Shown: positions 23,891 through 36,230 of the stretch, one piece after another
How the letters are laid out: the number at the start of each line of letters is the position of its first letter
Position numbering within the stretch: position 1 is the first letter of the stretch
Assembly (NCBI RefSeq): GCF_007565055.1
Contig: NC_044551.1
Coordinates: 99,906,266-99,970,265, forward strand
Direction of reading: 5' to 3'
Source: Rhinopithecus roxellana
Lineage: Eukaryota > Chordata > Mammalia > Primates > Cercopithecidae
Length of the DNA: 64,000 nucleotides
The notes under the pieces: generated by a model
Seen by the model: the letters and a program-made list of their open reading frames with translations, nothing else
The model's database searches: none
What the model was told of the DNA's origin: nothing
Program-made: the position numbers and the translations under genes

Positions 23891-24466
23891 TATGGTGATT
23901 TCTCAAGGATCTAGAACTAGAAATACCATTTGACCCAGCCATCCCATTACTGGGTATATACCCAAAGGATTATAAATCATGCTGCTATAAAGACACATGC
24001 ACATGTATGTTTATTGCAGCACTATTCACAATAGCAAAGACTTGGAACCAACCCAAATGTCCATCAATGACAGAGTGGATTAAGAAAATGTGGCACATAT
24101 ACACCATGGAATACTATGCAGCCATAAAAAAGGATGAGTTTGTGTCCTTTGTAGGGACATGGATGCAACTGGAAACCATCACTCTCAGCAAACTATCACA
24201 AGAACAGAAAACCAGACACTGCATGTTCTCACTCATAGGTGGGAATTGAACAATGAGATCACTTGGACACAGTAAGGGGAACATCACACACTGGGGCTTG
24301 TTTTGGGGTCGGGGGAGGGGGGAGGGATAGCATTAGGAGATATACCTAATGTAAATGACAGGTTAATGGGTGCAGCACACCAATATGGCATAGGTATGCA
24401 TATGTAACAAACCTGCAAGTTTTGCACATGTACCCTAGAACATAAAGTATAATGCAAAAAAGAAAA
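23891..24466 (+). mobile_element. L1PA 3' end nested in the L1M
   Basis: A younger, 5'-truncated primate L1. It starts 'atggtgatttctcaaggatc', reads cleanly through the ORF2 C-terminus (frame 24007-24249, including 'MEYYAAIKKDEFVSFVGTWM') and the 3'UTR with its G-rich tract ('ggtcgggggaggggggaggg', 24308-24327), and ends 'cctagaacataaagtataat' plus a short A-rich tail. It splits the host L1M between 'agattgaacca' and 'gaaatccaaaacc'. It is much less diverged than the host. No clear target-site duplication is visible. Confidence 0.95.
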
Positions 24467-24528
24467 TCTTAATGTTTTATATATTCTAAATAAAAGAGAT
24501 TTACATATTCTAAATTAAAAAAAAAAAA
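24467..24528 (+). mobile_element. possible 3' transduction with second poly(A) tail
   Basis: After the L1PA's own A-rich end come about 50 bp of non-L1 sequence, an AATAAA hexamer at 24489-24494, and 12 A at 24517-24528, after which the host L1M resumes. A hexamer about 22 nt upstream of a second poly(A) tail is the layout expected if transcription read past the L1 signal and used a downstream one. Confidence 0.6.
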
Positions 24529-27213
24529 GAAATCCAAAACCTGAATAGATGAATAACAAGTAATGAGATCAGAGTCATAATAAAAAGTCCCCCATCAAAG
24601 AAAAGCTTAGGACCTGATAGCTGATTGCTGAATCTTACCGGACATTTAAAGAAGAACTAATACCAACCCTACTGAAACTATTCCAAAAAATTGAGGAGGC
24701 AATACTTTAAAATTTATTCTACATGGTCATTGTTACTCTGATACTAAAACCAGACAAAAACACAAGGAAAGCAAACTATAGACCAGTATCTCTGATGCAA
24801 AATGATACACAAATCAATCAATATGATACACCATATCAATGGGATGAAGGATGAAAACTATATGGTAATTTCAATTGCTGATGTGAAAGCCCTTGATAAA
24901 ATTCAACATCCCTTTAAAAAAACCCTCCAAAAACTAGAGGTAGAAGGAACACACCTCAACACAATAAAAGGTATGTATGACAGACACACAGCTAGCGTCA
25001 TACTGAATGGGGAAAAACTGAAAGCCTTTCCTGTAAGATCTGGAACAAGGTAAAGATGCCCACTTTCACCACTGTTCTTCAATATAGTATTGGAACTCCT
25101 AGCAAGAGCAGTTAGACAAGAGAAATAAATAAAGGGCATCCAAATTGGAAAAATTTCAAATTGTCCTTGTTTGCAGATGATATGATCTTATATTTTGAAA
25201 AACCTAAAGACTCTATCAAAAGACTATTAGAACTGATAAACAAATTCAGTAAAGTTGCAGTAAACAAAATCAACATACAAAAATCGGTTGAATTTCTGGA
25301 TGCCAACAATGAACAACCTGAAAAAGAAATCAGTAAAGTAATCCCATTTATGATTGCTACAAATAAAATACCTAGGAATAACCTTAACCAAAGAAGTAAA
25401 AGATCTCTAAAATGGAAGTATAAAACATTGATGAAAAAAATTGCAGAGGACACAAAAAATGGGAAGATATTTCATGTTCATGAATTGGAAGAATCAATAT
25501 TATCAAAATGTCCATAGTACTGAAAGCTATCTATAGATTCAATGCAATTCCTATGAAAATACCAATGGCATTCATCACAGAAATAGAAAAAGTCATCATG
25601 AAAATTGTAGGGAACCACAAAAGACCCAGAAGAGTCAAATTTATCTTTAGCAAAAAGAATAAGACTGTCATAATCACATTACCTGATTTCAAATTGTATT
25701 AGAGAGCTATAGTAACAAAAACAGCATGGTACTGGCATAAAAACAGACATGTAGACCAATGGAACAGAATGGAGAACCTAGAAATCTATACATCTACAGT
25801 GAAGTCTTTGGACAATGGTGCCCAAGGATATACATTGGGTAGGAGACAGTCTCTTCAATAAGTGGTGCAGGGAAAACTGGCTATCCATATACAGAAGAAA
25901 AACTAGATCCCTATCTCTTGCCATATATAAAAAATAAATATGGTTTAAAGATTTACATCTAAGATCTCAAACTATGAAGCTACTCAAAGAAAAGGTTGGA
26001 GATACTCTCCAGGACATTGATTTAGGTAAAGATGTCTTGAGCAATATCTCAATAGTACAGGCAACCAAAGTCAAAATGGACAAATAGGATCACATCAAGT
26101 TAAAAAGCTCTGCACAGCAAAGGAAACAATCAACAAATAGCATGCAGAATGGGAGAAAATATTTTCAAACTATCCATCCAAGAAGGGATTAATAACCAGA
26201 ATAGGTAAGGAGCTCAAATAACTCAGTAGCAAATAAACCATCCAGTTCAAACATGGGCAAAATACCTGAATAGACATTTCTCAAAATTGGACATATTGAT
26301 GGCAAAGAGGTACATGAAAATGTATTCAACACCATTGACCATCAGAGAAATGCAAATCAAAATTACAAGGAGATATCATCTCTCTCCAGTTAAAATGGCT
26401 TTTATGCAAAAGACAAGCAAAAATGACTACTGGCAAGGTGGATAAAGGGGAACCCTCATACATTGTTGGTAAGAGTGTAAATTAGTACAGCCAGTATGAA
26501 GAATAGTATGGCGATTTCTTGAAACACTAAAAATAGAACTACCGTATGATCCAGCAATCCAACTGCTGGATATACACCCAAAAGAAAGGAAATCAGTATA
26601 TTGAAGAGATATCTGCACTTCCATGTTTATTGCAGCACTATTCACAATAGCCAAGATTTGGAAGCCACCTAAGTGTCTATCAACAGATGAATGGATAAAG
26701 AAAATACGATACATATAAACAATGGAATATTATTCAGCCATAAAAATAATGAAATCCTGTCATTTGCAACAACATGGATAGAACTGGAGAACATTTTATT
26801 AAGTGAAAAAAGCTAGGCACAGAAAGACCAGTTTCACATGTTCTCATTCTTTTGTGAAAGCTGACAAAACAACTGAATTCATGAAGATAGAGCGTAGAAT
26901 GGTGGTTACCAGAGGCTGAAAAGGGAAGTCAGGGAGGAGATGTGGAGTGGCACTAAAACATAGTTAGAATGAATATCTAGTATTTGATAGCACAACAGCA
27001 TGACTATAATCAATAGTTCAATGTATAATTAAAAATAACTAAAAATGTGTAATTGGAATGTTTCTAACCCAAAAGAATGAAAAATGCTTAAGGTGATGGG
27101 TAGCCAATTACACTGATGGATTATTATTGTACATTTTATACCTGTATCAAAACTTTCTATGTACCTCATAAATATGTACACCAATTATGTACCCATGAAA
27201 ATTACAAATAAAG

Positions 27214-27918
27214 CCCAGCATATCAAACCCTGTGGTCAGATACATTGTAAACTATTTTCACCCTGTTTTTGTTAACACAAAGGAGGAACCACAAATAATT
27301 TTTCAGTAGGAATGAAATTTGAAAAATGTCTATTAATGCTGACTCTAAAGCTAATCTTTTGAGAAATAAAAATTTGGTGTCTGGGGGAAATTAAGGCAAT
27401 ATGTATATATTTGGGAATGTCTATTATTCTGTAATAAATAACAAAGATAACCTACTTACCTATACACACAAACACACAATATTGATAAAAGATCATCTTT
27501 AATATAAAGGAGGAATAATGGGAAGTGATTATAGTCAAATATTTCGATATAAATGTAAATGCTTGTGTATCTCTATACTAGAAGATCTATTGAAGTAGTT
27601 GGATGCTCACACCAAGGTATAGAATTACCATGAATATTACAGCTATGAATGTGAACTGATATAGCAACAACAATACCACAATGTGATTTTCTGACTCAAT
27701 GGGCCATTCTTGTTAAACTTCCAGACAAAAAGCACAATCTTCCTTTCCTTTACAGGGTAGCTACATTAGGAAAAAAAACTAATCCATATTAAAACTCTAA
27801 AAAAATACATTACATTTATATGTTAAACACAGCTAGTATCCAGTTATAAATTATAAATAAAATTTTCACCTATGTGGCTGTCTAGCAAGACATTTCAAAC
27901 CTGTTTGTGGACATTGGA
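27214..27918. other. unassigned intergenic sequence
   Basis: Follows the L1M 3' end. No gene or repeat recognised. Confidence 0.5.
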
Positions 27919-27919
27919 C

Positions 27920-28012
27920 AAGGCCTTACTGTGCAGTGTTCTCTGTAATATCACAGGATGTTAAGCAGTTCTGGTCCCCGCCTTAAAAAAACCATCTTTT
28001 GTGATTGAGAAA
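27920..28012 (-). mobile_element. possible MER5A (hAT-Charlie) fragment, antisense
   Basis: Segments 'cactgtgcagtgttctctgt'-like, 'caggatgttaagcagttctg' and 'gtccccgcc' resemble the antisense middle of MER5A ('gcattgtaggatgtttagcagcatccctggcctct'). Terminal inverted repeats are not visible, so this is tentative. Confidence 0.4.
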
Positions 28013-28344
28013 ACCCATAGTGCTCTCACATATTTGCCCAGTTGGAGGGCACTGTTTTTGTTAATCGTAGATTTGATATGCCTTGTTTTATTAGTTATTA
28101 AGATATTGTTATTTCTGAAGCCTTTATGGTATTTTTATCCACACTTTACATGTAAGAAGAAGTAAGACTAGAAGAAGTAATTATGCATTTTCAAAATATT
28201 AAAATGAACACTTAGCAAAATAGTATCAAACATCAACCACATACTTACCAAAATAACTATTTGGCAGAGTGAAGAATTAAAAGGAACAAATCAGGCAATA
28301 AGTCACCCTAGCAATAATTTCCACTCTTCAATCACGTGTTTTGG

Positions 28345-28545
28345 CACACTGTGTTGGCCTAGTGATAAGCCCAAAGCAGCACTGGGCTGGATCCGGTCCC
28401 AGCTCTGTCATGGATTAGTTATGGCACTTGGATAAGTCACTTACCCTCTCTTTGCACTTTTCTCATTTACAAAGTGGAAAAATGCTCACTCTGTCTACCT
28501 CATTATTAGGACATGATAGTACCACACGTGAGAATATAATATTTA
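28345..28545 (+). mobile_element. MIR SINE
   Basis: Sense MIR: 'gatccggtcccagctctgtc', 'ttatggcacttggataagtc', 'acttaccctctctttgcact', 'tttctcatttacaaagtgg', then 'ctacctcattattaggacat'. Good agreement with the core and right side of the family. Confidence 0.87.
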
Positions 28546-28802
28546 GCATTCACAGTCAGAAATGCATCTCATTAAGTCTCCATTTAGTATGAGACTTACT
28601 AATCTTTGTTGCCATTCTGGCTTGCAGCTGTGTCCTGCAGTTTTCCTACCGTTGAAAGGAATGAACAGTTCAGAAAGTTTAAACTTGCAGTATGAAGTTA
28701 GCTACCTATGGGTTAGTAAGTAGTTAACCTGGGTAGTCTATATGTAGTATGTCAATATATGTAAGGATATATAAATATATTAGACACCTGATGTTTTTAA
28801 CT

Positions 28803-29216
28803 CAATGGTTCTCAAAGTACCACGTACTCCTCTGAATCCCTGACACTTTTGCAGGGTGCTTGCAAGGTCAAAATTTTCTATGACTAGTGCTCAAATCTTG
28901 TTTATCATTTTCATTCTCTTTCTCTGATTGTATAGTGACATTTACCAGAGGTCACAACACATGTGGCATTGCAGGCGATTGGGTACAGAAGCAGATATGA
29001 GGATCCAGGTGTGTACTACTACTATATATGAGTTGTAAAATGTAAAATAATGTTACTCTTCTCACTAAATTTGTGTGTATTTCTGCACAGTATCTTACTT
29101 TTAACTTCTAATACAGAAAATATCAATAAATACAGCCTATACAAACAAAAGCGTTCTGGAGTCCTTAATTTTAAGAAGTGAAGAGTTCCTGAGACTAAAA
29201 TGTTGGAGAACCACTG
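28803..29216. mobile_element. hAT-Charlie-type MITE with terminal inverted repeats
   Basis: 414-bp element bounded by CAATGGTTCTCAAAGTA on the left and the matching inverted end GGAGAACCACTG on the right. The 8-bp flanks are TTTTAACT (28795-28802) and GTTTAGAT (29217-29224), 5 of 8 matching, fitting the 8-bp duplication hAT transposases make. Internal sequence such as 'agaagcagatatgaggatcc', 'ttactcttctcactaaattt' and 'acaaacaaaagcgttctgg' is that of a common non-autonomous hAT family whose name I cannot give with certainty. No transposase frame. Confidence 0.82.
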
Positions 29217-29224
29217 GTTTAGAT

Positions 29225-31456
29225 TATATTCTAATTCTGTCCTCATTAAGAACTGGCAGAATTGGGTTTCCCATATGAAGTGTTTATTTTCTGCTCCTAT
29301 TTGGAGCTTCTTTACCGTAGTCCTCATTATGCATTATCTTTAGGTTCTTTGTATATGCTTTTGGTCTGGGTTGAAATAGTTACTTCCCTGTAACAGAATT
29401 GTTATCATAAATGCAAAAATATTTCAGTACTTTTATCTGTAAATGCTCTCTTGTCCAGCTACATTTCTAAGGTGGTGATCTGCATTCTGCTAGTCTGTGT
29501 AATCTTTACAATGCCCAGCGTATGCCTCCTTTCCATCTGCACTGTGATGTAACTCACGAATTTCACGCTGTCTCCTTAAGAATTGCACCAAGGTAATGGA
29601 TGGGTTTTATGATCATTGACTTTTTGGAAGAAAGGAAATCACTTCCCAGGATATATGAACTGCAATAATGGCACCACTCTGCAAAAATGATTGACTCCAT
29701 AGGTTTCTCATATGTAAGTTCCTAACACATTCCTGGCTGCTGCAATCCACAGCTTGGCATTTCACTCTATGACCACATCTCATAGTTTGTAACGTCTAGT
29801 ATGAAATATGTAAGGCACCTAAGGAATACAAATGTATACTGTTACATACTAGGTTTATTTGTTTACATTTTTTTTCTTTAAACAGTGTTAGTATTTAAAG
29901 GTTGATTGCTTTAGTATGTTTTCATCAAGTCTCTTGGTAGGTGCTATATATTTTGAATAATATTAATATCTACTTACTGAACAGCAGATCATAATCTCTG
30001 CAATGGATCTTGTTCTACTTTTAACCAAACAGACCTGTGTCAGCCAGATTATGTAAAAGTTATTTCCCTCGCAAACACCTTATTTATTTTTTGGTGCAAC
30101 CACATAGGGCTTTACATTAGGAGATGCTAACATATTTTAGTAAATTATTTTGTCCAATAAAAGAGAATCTAGTAAGACCCCAATTTATGAATGATTTACG
30201 TGCACAAACAGATGACAGAGATCTGTTGGGAGGCAGTAGCCCAGGTCTCTGTGGAGGGGGCCCCTCTTGGTTTTCCAACTGAGGATTCTTAGAGAGTAAA
30301 CAGAATATTTCCTGTGTGCTGCTTTTGGGGGACCTGGGGTCCTGTAAAGCCCTAACCAGAGGCTCTGAAAGCTCATAAGTGAAGGGAACAATGAATGCAT
30401 ACTACAGCCTCAGCTTGGAGATTTCACAAGGAATGTATCACAGTAAAAATCCTGAAGATCCCAGAGGACAGAAACTAGCTTAATTTTGTTTAGTCTAATA
30501 TTTCTTCAATTTCATTAGCCACAGAAACATTTATGAAAGGACATATTTGAATATATCCCTCTGTTATATCAGGGCATCGTTTGGGAAATGTAGACTTTGA
30601 GAAAATCCATCTCTTTAGGAGTTAGAGAAAAATATCACATTTCTGATGCCCGCAGGGGTCCACCTTGTCCACCTGGAGCAAGGCTCCAGGTATCACCAAG
30701 CATGGGTTGATCTTGTACCCTTAGCTGGATAGCTTTTCTGATGGGAAATGTGTTATCCACGTGAGTCTGATTGGCTGAGTTAGTGTCATTAGTACTCTAC
30801 TGCAGTCATGTGATTCATTCTGTGAACTGCTAAGGGAGAAAAGGTTCTGAGATGCAAATCTATCTATTTCACATTATATGCTGAAAATATAATCAGCACA
30901 CTTAGAACTGACAGTCTTTATTTTTTACCTTAAAGTTTGGAGATTCACTATAGTTTTGAAGTGTATCGAAGAACAAAGGAAATATTTTAGCAAAAGGAAG
31001 GGACAGTTTAGAATGAAAAATAAATAAAAGCCTGAGAACATTTTTAGTTCAATATATGATTAAATTTGCATTACAAATGGCAAGCTCCTTATATATACCC
31101 TGCAGAGGAGTAATTCTCATCAACTGAAAATGACCTGGCTGTGTAACACTGCGTTCATTTGCTGAGTCAAGTCTGTATGATGGAATATATCCGCTTGAGC
31201 ACACACAGCCTCTAGCACCCAGGAAAATAAACATTCGTTCATTGCTAACTCTCTCTTCCAAATCTCCCACGAACACAACTGGAACTTTAGAGCAATGAAA
31301 TGCAAAGAGAATGGATGTATGAAAATGCTGACTGTGTACAGAACTGATATTACGTCTTAAATATAGCTGAGCTGCCAAGTGTCCCCAGGTATGCAGCAAG
31401 CGAAACATGTTGGCAAAAGAAAGGAAACTCCAAAGTCAACTTCAAAAGGTAGACTT
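29225..31456. other. unassigned intergenic sequence
   Basis: No repeat or gene recognised over 2.2 kb. Minus frames at 30185-30400 (71 codons) and 31049-31408 (119 codons) show no domain, membrane segment or family resemblance. Confidence 0.5.
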
Positions 31457-31470
31457 AAAAAAGTGAACAA

Positions 31471-31776
31471 GGCTGGGCGCGGTGGCTCACGCCTGTAATC
31501 CCCGCACTTTGGGAGGCCGAGACGGGCGGATCACGAGGTCAGGAGATCGAGACCATCCTGGCTAACCCGGTGAAACCCCGTCTCTACTAAAAAATACAAA
31601 AAACTAGCCGGGCGACGTAGCGTGCGCCTGCAGTCCCAGCTACTCGGGAGGCTGAGGCAGGAGAATGGCGTAAACCCGGGAGGCAGAGCTTGCAGTGAGC
31701 TGAGATCCGGCCACTGCACTCCAGCCTGGGCGACAGAGCGAGACTCCGTCTCAAAAAAACAAACAAACAAACAAAC
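31471..31776 (+). mobile_element. AluY, Old World monkey-like
   Basis: Young, CpG-rich Alu from 'ggctgggcgcggtggctcac' to a tail with CAAA units. The AluY state 'caggagatcgagaccatcct' is present. Further states 'caaaaaactagccgggcg', 'aatggcgtaaacccgggagg' and 'gagatccggccactgcactc' are ones that I associate with cercopithecid AluY (AluYR-type) rather than human AluY. Target duplication: AAAAAAGTGAACAA (31457-31470) and AAAAAACTGAACAA (31777-31790), one mismatch. The left site reads TT|AAAAAA, the usual L1 endonuclease cut. This is the best clue to species in the window. Confidence 0.97.
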
Positions 31777-31790
31777 AAAAAACTGAACAA

Positions 31791-34700
31791 AACTTTTGAA
31801 GACTTTTCTATCCGAGTGGCTCCAGGGAATTGTCTTATCCCAAATAGTTCAGCTGTCATAGTAATGACTCTTTTCTTGGGCAGCCCTATCAATTATTTGA
31901 ATCTTGACTGCATAGTTTCTTTTTATAAAACCAACTTTGGAATTCTTCAAAAGTTTACTATCATTAGGGGAAAGTTCTAAATTTCTAGGGACCTTAAGAG
32001 AAAAACTGATCAAGAAAATTCGATATAGTAAATTGGAAATATGAATAAACATCCCCATAGGAGGGGAAGAACTCAGCAGTTTGGAGTAGTCGAGCTTGGT
32101 TACTTCTCTTCCTAGATGAGCCTGGTACTTTCTTCAGATTCTTTATTTCTGTGTGCTCATTTTTCAAAAGGGCATTCTAATTTTAGCCAATTGGAAAAAT
32201 AAGAAAAAATAAATCACTTAGAAAAATATATAAAGGATAGTGTTTTATGCTTTCTAAGTATTTTTTTTCTTTCTTTTTCCATTGCTTCTATCTTTTCCTT
32301 TAGGGGTAGGTTTGAAGTATTTATTCTGGGAATTTTAATGACATTAATTTTCAGCTCCATCTAGCCAAGTGATTTACAATAAGTATTTGTTAATACTAAC
32401 ATTTTAAAGTACATTCTCTAGTGATGACAGTAGGGAACTACCTTCTGCATTCATTTCCACAATGAGTCATTTATTTTTATTTCTTTGTTGCAGTTTCCTG
32501 TAAACTGGATATACACACTTGATGGACATATACCTAGATTACCTGGACCATATTCTTATAATCCAGTATTATTCAGGGGGCTGCATAAAAATGCTACACC
32601 TGGACAAGGGTGTGCAGTCACAGCACATCAGTGCCTCCATTCATTAAAAGGTCTTCTACTCCGTCTTTTGATATAGGATAGATTTGTAGTGAGAATGTCT
32701 TAATGCTCATTTGACCAATATTTTTCCTTTCAGAAACACTACAAGGCTTGAAAGTCATTTCTAATGACTTACTCAACTCCTTTGCAGGGACATATCTTCT
32801 TTTAGGTATAGTTGATGAACTCAAAATGGAATAAATGCATGAGTCCCAAAGTCCTTTAATAGCAACTCATTAGATGTTTGTTAGCAGAAATCACTGGAAG
32901 AAAACAAACATCTTTGTTTCATAGAAACATCTTGAACTACTTTACTATGCTTTTGGGTCATCAGGACTCCAAACGTATTGTGTCAAATAGTCTTTCTTCA
33001 ACTTTGAAACCCATGTGTATAGCCAGGGAAAAGCAATCTGTATGTTTCTAATTAATTTACACTTAACTCATCAGAATGTTGTTTTCCAAGAGCTATTTGA
33101 TGTGTAAGACCCCTTATGAGCCTTTCAAATATGGCTTCTAAGCATTTTTCCTTTGAACCAGAAAGTCACATTTTTTTTTTTTCCTGAAGCAAATGGAATT
33201 CAATTCTCAAAAGGCTTAGTTTGGTTCAAAAAGTTGTCAAACTCATGCAATCTGACAAAACATGTTCTCTCACTTAAATGAATTAACTCATGAAGCAGAC
33301 ACTAGGAATTACGGGGCATTTCATATCATTAGGAATCGATTTACTTAAAATGACCACAGTGTTCAGGAAATTTTTGTTGATTTAGCAATGCTCCTAGATA
33401 AAGTGACATTAAGTGCACTTGTGTGAGTGAGTATAGGCACTGCTGCAAGAAAATGCAAAGGAATTAAGAACATTTTATCTGAAAAGTACACATTGGTCTT
33501 TCCAGTGTATAGGCAAAGGACTTATTCTAGTATTATCTCCCTGGTTTCAGTACTAAAGTCAATGTTGTGCACAGGAGACTCGTAGATTGGTATCATCCAA
33601 TACTATTTCTCTCACCATTTCATACAGAAGAGAGAAAAAAGCAGTGATGAATATGGTGAAATATAATGATAGACCCAGAACATAATTAATGTCACAGGCA
33701 TGTCATGTTTCATTATGTTTGCATAGTCCAACTGTGGTTGAGTGTTATATTTTTATCTAAATTTCTTCCTTGATATTGGTCTTACAAGTACATTTTGGCT
33801 TTCTAATAGCCACTTGGTTTGAAATATTTACATTGATTTTTAAATTCATTGCATCATAATTACCTGACTTACTTTTCTCTATTCACTGTAGCAAACTTTT
33901 TGTTTAGAGGTTTCCTGTCAACCCTCATACTACTGGAAAACATTCCTAGAGCTTTCTTTAGCTATCTTCTCTATATTCAATATACAAGTATCTGTGGAAA
34001 CTTAAATATGCCCATGTGATTTCTTCCATCATTTATATCCAAATTTCTCCCTTAATTCAGGTTCACATTAATTCATCATCCTCTCTATCTTCTGGTTAAT
34101 CATTACCTATTTCAAATTTTTTTTAGTATTGTAACAGGCAATTTTAGATGTCAGACATGAGCTGTCTATTACCATTGCATTTTTGAGGTATATACTCTTA
34201 TGATACTATAGCCAAATGAACAATCCCATTTAGTGCATATTAAACCATCTAAATATTACAAATTTCTATTGCCAAGACAGTTTTGTCTTTTTTCCAGACC
34301 AACTTTTGTTGTAAATAGCATGAAAGCCAAGGCAATTTGAGCATAATGTAAAGACAAACATAAAGTTCGTAAAATTCAAAATGCGTTTGTGTAAAAGCAG
34401 GTATTGTATATATAACTTCTGAAAGTTTTTGATACACTATTTAGAACAGTACCCAAATTTCCATTGCTTAGGTTTAGTTCAGAAACATTTTCATGGAGGC
34501 AATATCCCTGATTTCAGTATACACATTAAAATTTTCAAGTGAAAAGCCGCAGAGTCCATTATTGGCCCTCTCACTGAATCATTGGATGCTTGCTGTATCC
34601 ATGTATTTCTCCATGGGGAAGTTTGGAGATTTGGGGCAATATGTGCATTGCCCCTTCCGTGAGTTTATAATCCAAACTCCAGAACCCCATTTTCTTCCTG

Positions 34701-36230
34701 CAAAGGACTAGAGAGTCATATTTCCCAATTTTATTTTTAGGTTTCAGTGCCTAGCTTCTGAAATAAAGTTTAAAATGTCATTGCAACAACCTTCAAAATA
34801 AGTGTACTTCTTTGATTTCTGATGTCCTTTGCGTATGTCTTGATGAGAGAGCTTAGTCTGAGAGAGCACTTTTAAAGACATTACTATTCGTCCCCACTCT
34901 CCCACCTATGAGAATTTAATTTTCAGGCAGCATCAGTAGTGAAAGATGAAGTGGCCCTGGCAGTTTCCTCTCCAGTCAGGACATTTAAATAGAGCAGTGC
35001 ACGTGTAGTTTGTAACCGTATTCCCTGATGAGAGCCATAGCAAATAGCTACAGCATATTTTCTACTAGTGGCAAGTTACTACTGGGAACCACTCCATTCA
35101 CTTGTGAATTGTAAACACGTTAGTTAGGATCAATTCTCCTATAGGATAAAATTCAAAGTATTACCAAAGAACAAGGAGGTACTAAGTGATTACTTCCCAG
35201 CAGATCCAGTTTGACTCTAGTTAGAATTCAGATGAATAGGACTTTTAGTGAAATAGAGAAGAGAGAGGAAGAAAAGAAAGTAACTTCCCAACACTTGGTA
35301 ATAAAGAAAAAACAATTTTTATTAGCTTTCAAATGGTTTCAATCTATGGTTACCTATTTATTTGGGTTGTCATTCTGTTTACATGGGGCAAGAAATTTGT
35401 CAAAATGAGATTTTAAACCATTCATCCCTGATGCAAATATTAACTCAGTAACTATATTTAAGCATACCAGAAATTGTTCTATGAGGTGATTAGAATCCCT
35501 TTTCGTGGGTTAATACTCTTGTTTATTAATAGGAGCAATTAATCTAGACCAGAATTCTACCCTCTAATTTGGCTATAGAAAGTATAAGTAAAATTTTATC
35601 AGATCAAAGCCATCACATAAACTGATTTGAATTATCTGAGAGCCACGTTTGCCAAACGTACATTTAGTGAAGGGGTGCCATGATTTTCTTATGTCGTCCT
35701 TTCCTTGAACTCAAGGGCAGGGTGAGGACATGTTGCTGGAACCGCATACTTTCATTCAGGTCACAGTGTTCTTCGGGAGGTGTGATAGGGTTTATATGAT
35801 TTTTCTCAAGTAGCATAAAAGCTGCCCTGTTGTGAAGGATCACCCCTATGTTTAAGTGGGATATAGTGTTATACTTCCATAAGACAATTAATTAACCATT
35901 CGTTGAGATTTAAACACCCTGTTGAGATATTAGTTTTTTATTGCTTTAGGCATAAAAGCATAATATTCCCAAACATGGTATACTAAAGTTTGCTTTAAAA
36001 TGGAAATACTTTCAAATACAAGTAGGTTGTTGGAGTTGCATAGCATGATAATTTTCATTTTTAAAATGGAAAATATCAAATATTTTAAATATTTTTGTGT
36101 TTATTTTTACCAAGGGAAAACTACTATTAAAGTGAGGGGGCAGTTTGATGTCTAAAATTGAAAGGGTAAATTGCTGCTTGATCACATAAGTGTCTTTTGT
36201 AGGCTGGAAGTGAAAAATATTTTTAATTTA
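31791..36230. other. unassigned intergenic sequence
   Basis: About 4.4 kb with no recognised gene, RNA or repeat family. Frames are all under 75 codons and undistinguished. The repeat-poor state contrasts with both sides and may reflect either old decayed repeats or conserved non-coding sequence; sequence alone cannot tell. Confidence 0.5.

Larger units (their letters stand above)
22616..26880 (+). pseudogene. L1M ORF2 remnant (endonuclease / reverse transcriptase)
   Basis: ORF2p nicks target DNA and reverse-transcribes L1 RNA. Recognisable parts in order: endonuclease start (ITLNVNRLN type, near 22660-22700), endonuclease continuation (22913-23188 and 23205-23483), a gap made by the nested L1PA, the RT finger/palm region (24802-25053, 'SIADVKALDKIQHPF'), the catalytic FADD loop (codons at 25170-25181, frame 25161-25517), then connection and Cys-rich regions in broken frames to about 26880. 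RT blocks before and after 25155 lie in different frames, so there is a frameshift just before FADD. Confidence 0.93.
20033..27213 (+). mobile_element. L1M (L1MA/MB type), near full length, dead
   Basis: Continuous L1 order is visible: a 5'UTR (about 20033-21230), ORF1 remnant, a long inter-ORF spacer (about 22126-22615), ORF2 remnant and a 3'UTR ending 'gtacctcataaatatgtaca' then 'aattacaaataaa'. That 3' end is typical of L1MA/L1MB families, which were active in early primates and their ancestors. A younger L1PA copy occupies 23891-24528. Without that insert the element is about 6.5 kb, close to full length. Both ORFs carry many stops and frameshifts, so it cannot mobilise. Confidence 0.95.

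Noticed and set aside
24300..24330. G-rich tract considered as a regulatory G-quadruplex
   Set aside because: It is the normal polypurine tract of the L1PA 3'UTR, known to be able to form quadruplexes, and is nothing special to this locus.
20033..27213. Possibility that the L1M is an intact, active element
   Set aside because: Both ORFs contain many stops and frameshifts, including one just before the FADD loop, and a younger L1 interrupts ORF2.
31049..31408. 119-codon minus frame
   Set aside because: No domain or family resemblance, no splice-like borders that keep the frame, and an alternative overlapping minus frame covers the same DNA.
31531..31892. Minus frames of 79 and 101 codons
   Set aside because: They read the reverse strand of the AluY. 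Alu exonisation is possible in principle, but no flanking exon was found.
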